Shown here: positions 37,956 through 44,588 of the stretch, piece by piece
Layout of the letters: each line of letters opens with the position of its first letter
Position numbering within the stretch: the stretch's first letter is position 1
NCBI GenBank assembly: GCA_020633335.1
Contig: JACKDU010000011.1
Location: 62,001 to 126,000, forward strand
Direction: 5' to 3'
Length of the DNA: 64,000 bases
Source of the DNA: Myxococcales bacterium
GTDB taxonomy: Bacteria; Myxococcota_A; Polyangia; Nannocystales; Nannocystaceae
Translations under genes and position numbers: made by a program
Notes under the pieces: generated by a model
Database searches by the model: none
What the model was told of the DNA's origin: nothing
What the model saw: the letters and a program-made list of their open reading frames with translations, nothing else

Positions 37956-38382
37956 CGCCGATGATCGTGATCGTCAGCATGCGCCGGTGGGGCGCGCGGC
38001 GGTGCTCGTAGACGTAGAGCCCCTGCCAGGTCCCGAGGTCGAGGCGGCCGGCGCGGATCGGCAGGGTCTGCGAGCTCTGGGTGAGGATCGCCCGGACGTG
38101 GGCCGGCATGTCGTCGGGGCCCTCGTCGCTGTGGGCGAAGAGCGGGTCGCCGTCGGGGACCAGGCGGGCGAAGAAGCGCTCGAGGTCGGCGCGGACGTCG
38201 GGGTCGGCGTTCTCGCAGAGGATCAGCGAGGCGCTGGTGTGGTGGAGGAAGACGGTGGCGAGGCCGCGGCGGATCCCGCTGGCGTTGACGGCGGCCTGGA
38301 CCCGACCGCCGACGTCGTAGGTCCCGCGGCCCGGGGTGTCGACCGCGATCCGCTCGACGTGCTGCCGGAGGCCGCCGCTCAC
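37942..38382 (-). CDS. yjbQ: YjbQ/UPF0047 family protein
   Basis: 146 residues from GTG at 38382, whose GTGA overlaps the DUF1244 stop, which chooses this start over the longer 153-residue reading. Family blocks: ATVFLHHTSASLILCENADPDV and the C-terminal LDLGTWQGLYVYEHRRAPHRRML. UPF0047/YjbQ proteins have a weak thiamine-phosphate synthase activity in E. coli; the true role is unclear. Overlaps ttcA by 14 bases. Confidence 0.9.
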   Translation of the reverse strand: MSGGLRQHVERIAVDTPGRGTYDVGGRVQAAVNASGIRRGLATVFLHHTSASLILCENADPDVRADLERFFARLVPDGDPLFAHSDEGPDDMPAHVRAILTQSSQTLPIRAGRLDLGTWQGLYVYEHRRAPHRRMLTITIIGDDHE

Positions 38383-38636
38383 CTCTGGTACGAGGCCTTC
38401 CACTCGGCGTAGGGCATGCCGTAGACCCGCTCGCGGGCCTCGTCGGTCGACATCTCGATCCCGCGGGCGGCGGCGGCCTCCTGGTACCAGCGCGCCAGGC
38501 AGTTGCGGCAGAAGCCGGCGAGGTTCATCAGGTCGATGTTCTGGACGTCGGTGCGCCCCTGGAGGTGGGCGACCAGGCCGCGGAAGGCGGCGGCCTCGAG
38601 GGCGGTGGTCGTCTCGGCGTCGAGCTCGGTGGCCAT
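38379..38636 (-). CDS. DUF1244 family protein
   Basis: 85 residues. Almost the whole length matches DUF1244: AAAFRGLVAHLQGRTDVQNIDLMNLAGFCRNCLARWYQEAAAARGIEMSTDEARERVYGMPYAEWKASYQ. A conserved CRNC pair could bind a metal. Function unknown. The stop overlaps the yjbQ start, and it is 35 bases from the HD-domain gene, so the four genes act as one unit. Confidence 0.93.
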   Translation of the reverse strand: MATELDAETTTALEAAAFRGLVAHLQGRTDVQNIDLMNLAGFCRNCLARWYQEAAAARGIEMSTDEARERVYGMPYAEWKASYQR

Positions 38637-38671
38637 GTCGAAGGTGTCCCTTGGGTCAGGAGCCGGGAGGC

Positions 38672-39250
38672 TCAGAGGAAGATCCCCTTGAGGAGCGTCC
38701 AGGGCTCGCGCTTGACCACCCGCCAGGTGAAGTCGACGAGGACCCGGTCGAAGTTGTCGCGCGGGTAGGCGTCGAAGACCTCGCGGACCGCCCCTCGGTC
38801 GAGGCCGAAGCGGGCGAGGCCGCGGGTGTGCTCGATCTGCACCGCCTTGCGGAAGCACTCGGCCTGCGGCGAGAGGCCGGAGACCGGCAGGAGGCGGTGG
38901 TTGAAGAGGAGGCACTCGCGGAGGACCTCCGGCGAGGTGTCCGCGAGGTCCTGGCCGTCGGTGATCCGCTCGAAGAGCGCGTAGCTCCGGTGGAGGTAGG
39001 TCTTGCCGTCGACCTCGTCGGCGACCAGGCCGAGGTCGTGGATCATCGCCACCAGGTAGGCGACGTTGCGATCGAGCTCGACCCCGTTCTTGGCCATCAG
39101 CATCGTCGCCAGGTTGTAGAGGCGGCGGCAGTGGTTGCGGAGGCCGTCGCCCTCGTAGGGGCTGACGCGGTCGAAGATCTGATCGGCGAGGTCGACCAGG
39201 CCATGGGTGGAGGCTTGCGGATCGGGCTCTACGGCTGCGAGGGCGCTCAT
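38672..39250 (-). CDS. HD-domain phosphohydrolase-like protein
   Basis: 192 residues from the ATG at 39250. HD-type metal site in order: GLRNHCRRLY (His), AMIHDLGL (HD), RECLLFNHRLL (His) and VQIEHTRGLARFGL, so it resembles small HD hydrolases acting on nucleotides or nucleotide-like substrates. First gene of the HD-DUF1244-yjbQ-ttcA run. No signal. Confidence 0.75.
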   Translation of the reverse strand: MSALAAVEPDPQASTHGLVDLADQIFDRVSPYEGDGLRNHCRRLYNLATMLMAKNGVELDRNVAYLVAMIHDLGLVADEVDGKTYLHRSYALFERITDGQDLADTSPEVLRECLLFNHRLLPVSGLSPQAECFRKAVQIEHTRGLARFGLDRGAVREVFDAYPRDNFDRVLVDFTWRVVKREPWTLLKGIFL

Positions 39251-39387
39251 CGTCACGGCTCCGGCGCCCAGGATCGACGATCCGCGCGCTCTGGCCAAGA
39301 TCGCTGATCCCCGGCGGCCGCGTCAAATGTGCGTGATTGCGCGATCGCCCGCCGGCGGGTGATCGTCCTCACCGTCGCGGGGCTGCC

Positions 39388-40068
39388 TCAAGTGAGGGGA
39401 CCGACGCCGATCTCCGCGAGGAGGAGGTCGACCACCCGCCGCTGCATCTCGATCCGGCGCTGCTCCGGGAAGCCCATCCAGGTCTCGACGCAGATGCCGA
39501 CGCAGCCGATCGCGTCGACGATCACCTCGGTCGACGAGGTCGAGACCGGGTAGTAGTGCGGGGCCCAGCGCTCGTTCTCCTCGAGGAGCTCGGCGTTGAG
39601 GCGGTCGACGACCCGGCCGATGATCGGCGGCATCGGCTCGACGCCGTAGACCAGCGTCTGGCCGAAGGAGGGGACCACCGCTGGGTCGTAGCGCTTGCGG
39701 CTCTCGTGGAGGGTGGCCATCAGCGCCGGTCGCTCGTCGAGGACCAGGTCCATGAAGCGGCGGGCGAGCCGGCGCTCGCGCTCGGGGGCGTCGGCGTCGC
39801 CCGGGAAGCAGCGGTTGAGGTCGAGGCCGCCGGGGGAGCAGCGCTCGCGGACGCGGTAGGCCGGCGGGTTCATCACCGGGACGACGATCAGGCGCCCCGC
39901 TCGCGGCCGCGCGCCCTCCTCGAGGAGCTCGGCGAGCGCGTGCACGCCGGCGACCTCGTCGCCGTGGATCCCCGCCTGGATCAGCGCGGTCGGCCCGGGC
40001 TCCGGGCCCTCGAAGACGTGGAGCGCGAGGGTCGGCGTGAAGTGATGGATCCCGGCGGAGAGAGGCAT
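39388..40068 (-). CDS. Succinylglutamate desuccinylase/aspartoacylase-like M14 carboxypeptidase
   Basis: 226 residues from the ATG at 40068. Zinc-peptidase motifs: ALIQAGIHGDEVAGVHAL (His and Glu), the Arg-rich NPPAYRVRER...GLDLNRCFPG block, and MATLHES (third His ligand). This is the AstE/aspartoacylase subfamily of M14, which cuts N-acyl groups from amino acids. No arginine-succinyl pathway genes lie nearby, so the substrate is unknown. Confidence 0.88.
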   Translation of the reverse strand: MPLSAGIHHFTPTLALHVFEGPEPGPTALIQAGIHGDEVAGVHALAELLEEGARPRAGRLIVVPVMNPPAYRVRERCSPGGLDLNRCFPGDADAPERERRLARRFMDLVLDERPALMATLHESRKRYDPAVVPSFGQTLVYGVEPMPPIIGRVVDRLNAELLEENERWAPHYYPVSTSSTEVIVDAIGCVGICVETWMGFPEQRRIEMQRRVVDLLLAEIGVGPLT

Positions 40069-40129
40069 CGCGGGCGCGAGGATCGACGCTCGCCGCGGGC
40101 GACGCAAGCGCTAGCGGAGGAGAACCAGA

Positions 40130-40172
40130 AGAAGACCCCGACGCCGGCCACGAGGAGCCGACGCCGGGGTCC
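40130..40172 (-). terminator. Intrinsic terminator of the fatty-acid hydroxylase operon
   Basis: A 15-bp stem with two mismatches (40134-40148 with 40157-40171), read on the minus strand after the hydroxylase stop (40198), followed by TCTTCTTCTGG. Confidence 0.65.
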
Positions 40173-40197
40173 GGTGCCGTGGGGGGGGCAGCTTTGA

Positions 40198-40899
40198 TCA
40201 GGCGGGGGTCGGGTCGTCGACCCCGAGGGTCCGCGAGGTCTCCGAGGTCTCGACGTCGCGGGGGTCACGGGGGAGGGTGCCGAGGACGCGGTCGCCGAGG
40301 TGACCGGTGACGCCCATCCAGTAGTTCTCGTTCTTGAAGTGGTGGAGCCGGTGGTAGCGCCAGAGGCGGCGGTAGAAGGCGCTCTGCGGCCGGTAGTTGG
40401 TGTGGGTCAGGTAGTGGATCCACTCGTAGGTGAGGGCCATCCCGAGGGTCGAGAGCATCGCCGTCGCGAAGAGGTAGGGCGTCGGCGTCGCCAGCCACCA
40501 GAGGGTCGCCGTGATCGCCAGGCCGATCACCCCGGTGAGCTTGGGGATGAAGATCAGGCTGAGCTGCCAGGGCGCGCGGTGGTGGGCGCGGTGGAGGCGG
40601 GCGGCGTGGAGATCAAACTTGAGCCCGAGGATCGTCCGCGGCTTGAAGTGGAGGATGAAGACGTGGATCAGCCACTCGACGAAGGGCTGGGCGGCGACGA
40701 TCGCCGCCGGGATCAAGAGATCCCAGCCCGTGAAGTGGCCGAGCCAGATCCGGGTCACGAGCGCGCTGAGGGTCAGGAGGATCAGCAGGAAGGGGCTCGA
40801 GTAGCGGATGAAGACCAGGAAGACCGTGAGCAGCGAGGGGTCGCTGTCCTGACGGGAGCTGTGCGGGTCGAGGGGGCGGGGCTTCTTCTTCATCTTCAT
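40198..40899 (-). CDS. Sterol desaturase/fatty-acid hydroxylase family membrane protein
   Basis: 233 residues. Four membrane helices with the histidine clusters of the family: EWLIHVFILHF, RLHRAHHRAP, YEWIHYLTHTNYRPQ and YHRLHHFKNENYWMGVTGH (HxxHH). It should use a di-iron site to hydroxylate or desaturate a fatty acyl or sterol substrate. The ATG overlaps the stop of its GntR regulator (ATGA), indicating direct regulation. A terminator follows. The GMC oxidoreductase at 30 kb is a possible functional partner but is not linked in an operon. Confidence 0.9.
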   Translation of the reverse strand: MKMKKKPRPLDPHSSRQDSDPSLLTVFLVFIRYSSPFLLILLTLSALVTRIWLGHFTGWDLLIPAAIVAAQPFVEWLIHVFILHFKPRTILGLKFDLHAARLHRAHHRAPWQLSLIFIPKLTGVIGLAITATLWWLATPTPYLFATAMLSTLGMALTYEWIHYLTHTNYRPQSAFYRRLWRYHRLHHFKNENYWMGVTGHLGDRVLGTLPRDPRDVETSETSRTLGVDDPTPA

Positions 40900-41699
40900 G
40901 ACACGTCCTCCGGGGTGGAGTCGATAAGCTCAGTTGCGCTGGAGTCGTCGTCGTTGGAGTCGTCGCTGGCGGGCTCGGCGTCCTCGAGCGCGGCCAGGAC
41001 CTGGAAGATCGCCTGGGTGCCCTTCTCGACCAGGCCGCGGGCGACGTGGGTCGCCGAGAGGTCGTCGCCGCGGCGCACCGCCTCGGCGATCGCCCGGTAG
41101 GAGCCGAGGTCGCGGAGCTCCTCGGCGAGGACCTCGACCAGGATCTCGCGGAGGTCGTCGTAGGTCGCCCGCAGGCTGTTGAAGGCGAGCTCGTAGGCGA
41201 TGTTCTCGGCGCCCTGGACGAGCACGTCCCAGAACTGGATCGCCAGCTCCTGGAGGGTCGCGAGGTCGCCTTGGTTCGCCTCCATCGCCGCCACCAGCGT
41301 CGCCAGGCGGGCCTCGATCGCCGGGGTCTTGCGGCGGGCGCAGAGGCGGGCGATGTCGGGGCCGAGGGCCGCCCGCATCTCCATCACCGAGCGGGCGACC
41401 TTGAGGTCGACGGTGCCCTCGCCGGTGTAGAGGAGCTGGCTGAGGAGATCGAGGTTGGCGGTCCGCTTGAAGTCGAGGACCCGGGCGCCGCCGCCGTGCT
41501 GGATGGTGATCAGACCAGCCTGCGAGAGCCGACCGCGGGCCTCGCGGATCGCGCCGCGGTTGACCTTGAGCATCTCGCTGAGCTCGCGCTCCGAGGGGAG
41601 GGCGCTCCCCGGGGCCATCCGGCCGCTGACGATCGCGTCCGAGAGCTGGTCGTAGACCGCGTCGGAGAGGGATTTGCGTTCGATGGGCTTGAGGCTCAT
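40896..41699 (-). CDS. FadR/FCD-type GntR transcriptional regulator
   Basis: 267 residues. N-terminal winged helix typical of GntR: SLSDAVYDQLSDAIVSGRMAPGSALPSERELSEMLKVNRGAIREARGRLSQAGLITIQHGGG. The C-terminal helical FCD-like domain (LDLLSQLLYTGEGTVDLKVARSVMEMRAALGPDIARLCARR...) binds an effector, often an acyl-CoA. It runs into the fatty-acid hydroxylase by a 4-base overlap, and two palindromes lie in its own upstream region (41715-41753), so autoregulation and control of the hydroxylase are likely. Confidence 0.9.
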   Translation of the reverse strand: MSLKPIERKSLSDAVYDQLSDAIVSGRMAPGSALPSERELSEMLKVNRGAIREARGRLSQAGLITIQHGGGARVLDFKRTANLDLLSQLLYTGEGTVDLKVARSVMEMRAALGPDIARLCARRKTPAIEARLATLVAAMEANQGDLATLQELAIQFWDVLVQGAENIAYELAFNSLRATYDDLREILVEVLAEELRDLGSYRAIAEAVRRGDDLSATHVARGLVEKGTQAIFQVLAALEDAEPASDDSNDDDSSATELIDSTPEDVS

Positions 41700-41714
41700 G
41701 GGCGCTCAGGAAGT

Positions 41715-41732
41715 CTGACATCCGATTGTCAG
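41715..41732. promoter_or_regulatory. Candidate operator 1: CTGACA-N6-TGTCAG
   Basis: Perfect 6-bp arms 15 bases upstream of the GntR gene start (41699). Position and symmetry suit autorepression. Confidence 0.45.
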
Positions 41733-41753
41733 GTGGTCAACTGGTATGACCAC
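41733..41753. promoter_or_regulatory. Candidate operator 2: GTGGTCA-N7-TGACCAC
   Basis: Perfect 7-bp arms, directly adjacent to operator 1. The core TGGT...ACCA is the half-site style of FadR/GntR-class operators (TGGTCNGACCA). Confidence 0.55.
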
Positions 41754-41847
41754 TTGAGCGTGCGCACGCCCTGCGCGCGGTGCGTGTCGAGCGCCACCGG
41801 TCAGACCGCTCCGCCCCCGCCCGCCAGCCGGCCCCCGCCGGCCGCGC

Positions 41848-42579
41848 TCACTCGCAGGGCGTCCAGACGCCGTCGATCAGCCGCTCGTTCGGCCGATAGC
41901 GGCTCTTGTAGGCCATCGACGCGCACTCGGCGATGTAAAAGCCGAGGTAGAGGTAGCGGAGGCCCCAGCGCTTGCAGAGCTCGACCTGCGTCATCACCGA
42001 GAAGACCCCGGGTGAGAGCGCCGAGTAGTCGGGGTCGAAGTAGAAGTAGACCGCCGAGAGGGCGGTCGCCGCCCGGTCGACGATCGCCACGCCGATCAGC
42101 GCGCCGTCGACCCGGTAGCGGATCTCGAAGCTGTCGCAGCAGGTCTCGACCAGGAAGGCGCGGTAGCCGGGCTCGTCCATCGGCTCCTCGCTCGCCGCCA
42201 GCCCGCGCCCCCGCTTGTGGCGGTTGTAGAGGGCGAGGCGCTCGCGCGAGTGCTCGGGCTGGCCGATCTCAAAGGAGATCTGCTCGCGCCCGCGGCGGTG
42301 GATCCGTCGCTGGGTCTTGTTCGGCTGGAAGGTGTCGACGTTGAGGCGGATCGGCACGCAGGCGCGGCAGCCCTCGCAGGCGGTCCCGTAGATCAGCACC
42401 CCCTGCCGACGGTCGCCGACCTGGAGGCGGCGATCGAACTCCGCGGCCGTGAGCCCCCGCGTCGGCAGCCGCATCGGCAAGCGGGCCTCGCGTCCGTGGA
42501 TGTAGGGGCATGGCATCGGCTCGTCGTAGACGACGAGCTCCGGCGGAGCGCCAGCGAGCACGCGGGGACGCCAGCTCAT
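41848..42579 (-). CDS. bpt: Aspartate/glutamate leucyltransferase (bacterial Ate1-like)
   Basis: 243 residues from the ATG at 42579 (the long upstream extension is shadow). Transfers Leu from Leu-tRNA to proteins with N-terminal Asp or Glu, feeding ClpS/ClpAP (N-degron pathway). Motifs: CPYIHGREARLPMRLP, YGTACEGCRACVPIRLNVDTF with the Cys-rich GCRAC, RYRVDGALIGVAIVD, and the C-terminal CKRWGLRYLYLGFYI..MAYKSRYRPNE. Divergent from the MBL gene. Confidence 0.95.
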   Translation of the reverse strand: MSWRPRVLAGAPPELVVYDEPMPCPYIHGREARLPMRLPTRGLTAAEFDRRLQVGDRRQGVLIYGTACEGCRACVPIRLNVDTFQPNKTQRRIHRRGREQISFEIGQPEHSRERLALYNRHKRGRGLAASEEPMDEPGYRAFLVETCCDSFEIRYRVDGALIGVAIVDRAATALSAVYFYFDPDYSALSPGVFSVMTQVELCKRWGLRYLYLGFYIAECASMAYKSRYRPNERLIDGVWTPCE

Positions 42580-42640
42580 CAGCCCCAGAGTATAGGGCCC
42601 CGGGCGGAAGCTCGCCCGCGGATCGGGTACCCTGGCGGCG

Positions 42641-43480
42641 GTGCCTGAGCCCGAGCGCCTCGCCCCCGGGATCGACCGGATCCCCCTCCGGACCCCGACC
42701 CTGCCGCCGGCGACGACGACGAATACGCTCGTCGTCGGCGGGCGTCGGCTCGCGGTGATCGAGCCGGCGAGCCCGCATGCGGACGAGCAGCGGCGCCTCG
42801 AGGCCGCGCTCGCCGCCCGGATCGACGCCGGCGCCGAGCTGGTGGCGATCCTCCTGACCCACCACCACGGGGACCACACCGGCCACGCCGAGGGCCTGCG
42901 GCGGCGCTTCGGCGGCCGCGTCCTCGCCCACCGCGAGACCGCGGCCCGCCTCCCCTTCGCCGTCGACGGCGAGCTCGACGACCGGGACGAGCTCGACCTC
43001 GGCGACGGCTTCGTGATCGAGGCGCTCTTCACCCCGGGGCATGCGCCCGGCCACCTCGTGTTCCGCGAGCGCGCGTCGGGGCTCGCCTATGCGGGTGATC
43101 TCGTGGCGGGGGAGGGGACGATCCTGATCGACCCGGCCGACGCCGGCGACATGGCGGCGTACCTCGCGTCCCTCGAGCGGATCGCGGCGATCGCCCCGCG
43201 CGCGCTGATCCCCGCCCATGGCCCGGTGATCACCGCGCCCGAGGCCCTCCTGCGCCGCTACATCGACCACCGCAGAATGCGCGAGGACAAGATCCTGGCG
43301 GCCGTCGGCGACCAGACGATCGATCTCCCCGCGCTCCTCGCCCGGGTCTATGACGACACGCCGCGCGCCCTCTGGCCCCTGGCGGAGCGCTCGCTCGAGG
43401 CCCACCTGGGCAAGCTGGTCGCCGAAGGACGTCTGCATCGGGACGGGTCGGCGATCCGCCGAGGCGGCGGCGCTGGCTGA
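42641..43480 (+). CDS. MBL-fold hydrolase (LACTB2/glyoxalase II-like)
   Basis: 279 residues from GTG. MBL motif AILLTHHHGDHTGHAEGLRRRF (HHxDH), later FTPGHAPGHLVFRER (His), GDLVAGEGTILID (Asp) and ALIPAHGPVI. C-terminal helical winged domain (RRYIDHRRMREDKILAAVG...LWPLAERSLEAHLGKL) as in LACTB2/ glyoxalase II-like proteins. Probably a thioester hydrolase or RNA-type nuclease; the substrate is unknown. Confidence 0.85.
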   Translation: MPEPERLAPGIDRIPLRTPTLPPATTTNTLVVGGRRLAVIEPASPHADEQRRLEAALAARIDAGAELVAILLTHHHGDHTGHAEGLRRRFGGRVLAHRETAARLPFAVDGELDDRDELDLGDGFVIEALFTPGHAPGHLVFRERASGLAYAGDLVAGEGTILIDPADAGDMAAYLASLERIAAIAPRALIPAHGPVITAPEALLRRYIDHRRMREDKILAAVGDQTIDLPALLARVYDDTPRALWPLAERSLEAHLGKLVAEGRLHRDGSAIRRGGGAG

Positions 43481-43634
43481 GGCGACGGATCCTCCACGGA
43501 CGCGGGTCTGCGCGCTGCCGACCGCCGTATTTTGCTAGCGACAGCCGCGGGCTCGGCCGGTACCATCGGCGCATGGGCTGGTCCTTCCCCGCCTCGGGTG
43601 AGTGGGCCGAAAATCGCCAGCCAGAGAGAGTCCC

Positions 43635-44021
43635 ATGGCCAAGTCGCCACCTCCAACCATTCTGCTCGTCGAGGACAACCCCCTGAGCGCGGACATGCTC
43701 TCCCGGCGCCTCCGCCGGAAGGGCTACAACGTACTCACCGCGGCCGACGGTGAGGAGGGGATCAAGCTCGCCAACGAGAACAAGCCGGATCTGATCTTGA
43801 TGGACATGAGCTTGCCGCGGAAGGACGGCTGGTCGACCACGCAGGAGCTCAAGAAGGGTGATGTGACCAAGGCGATCCCGGTGATCGCCCTGACGGCGCA
43901 CGCGATGTCGGGAGACCGCGAGAAGGCGCTCGACGCGGGCTGCGATGACTACGACACCAAGCCGGTCGAGCTCCGCCGCCTCCTGACCAAGATCTCCCGC
44001 TTCGTCCCCGAGCCCTCGTAG
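43635..44021 (+). CDS. Single-domain CheY-like response regulator
   Basis: 128 residues from the ATG at 43635. Receiver domain only: TILLVEDNPLSADML (acidic pair), LILMDMSLPRKDG (phospho-acceptor Asp in LMDM), VIALTAHAM and DDYDTKPVELRRLL (Lys). No output domain; it should work by protein contact. It lies about 80 bases upstream of the GGDEF-EAL locus and may receive its signal from the same pathway. Confidence 0.92.
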   Translation: MAKSPPPTILLVEDNPLSADMLSRRLRRKGYNVLTAADGEEGIKLANENKPDLILMDMSLPRKDGWSTTQELKKGDVTKAIPVIALTAHAMSGDREKALDAGCDDYDTKPVELRRLLTKISRFVPEPS

Positions 44022-44100
44022 GCGCCAGAACGCGCGACTACGGCGGATTGACAGGCGGACGGCCCCTCGCTATCGCTCAAAGCGTCCCGCGGAGGAGTAG

Positions 44101-44588
44101 ACGATCGCCGAGAACTCCAAGCCCAACGGTCGGACCGCCGCGCCGCGCGCCCAGGCGGCTGGTGACGCGCCGTCCGGGGCGGTCGACGGGCTCTCCCCCC
44201 GTGACCACGCGCTGATCGAGATCCGCGAGCGCTTCGGCAGGATCCCTGCGATCTTCGCGCCAGCGCTGACCTCCGGCGCCCTCCTCGCCCAGCTCTGGGA
44301 GCCGCTGCGGGCGATCGACGACGAGGATCGCCTCTCCCGTCGCTTCGTCCACCGCCTCCTCGCGCTCCTCCACCACCACGAGGCGATCCCCTACGGCGTC
44401 GTCTGGCACGTCTGCGCCCTCGCCGAGTTCGCCGCGCGCGACGCCCTGAGCGGGCTCATGCGGCTGGCGGGCGACACCGATCTCCCCGCCACCTCGCCGC
44501 CCTCGACGGCTGCGACGAGCCGCTCCCCCGGGGCCGCGACCTCGACCCCGCGGTCGAGGAGGCCCTCCTCGCGATCTCCGTCGCCGCG
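44101..44588 (+). pseudogene. Detached N-terminal AhpD/CMD-like domain of the GGDEF-EAL gene (frameshift near 44490)
   Basis: The frame starting at 44101 (ACG, preceded by GGAGGAG at 44091-44097 and a TAG) reads ALIEIRERFGRIPAIFAPAL...LLALLHHHEAIPYGVVWHVCALAEF, the carboxymuconolactone-decarboxylase-like (AhpD-type) helical domain often found before PAS modules in signalling proteins. After LAGDTDLPA the frame is lost; inserting one C (GCCAC to GCCCAC near 44488-44492) restores HLAALDGCDEPLPRG, which runs unbroken into the GGDEF-EAL frame at 44589. No ATG, GTG or TTG start is present, only ACG or ATC. Either a real lesion or an assembly error. Confidence 0.65.
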
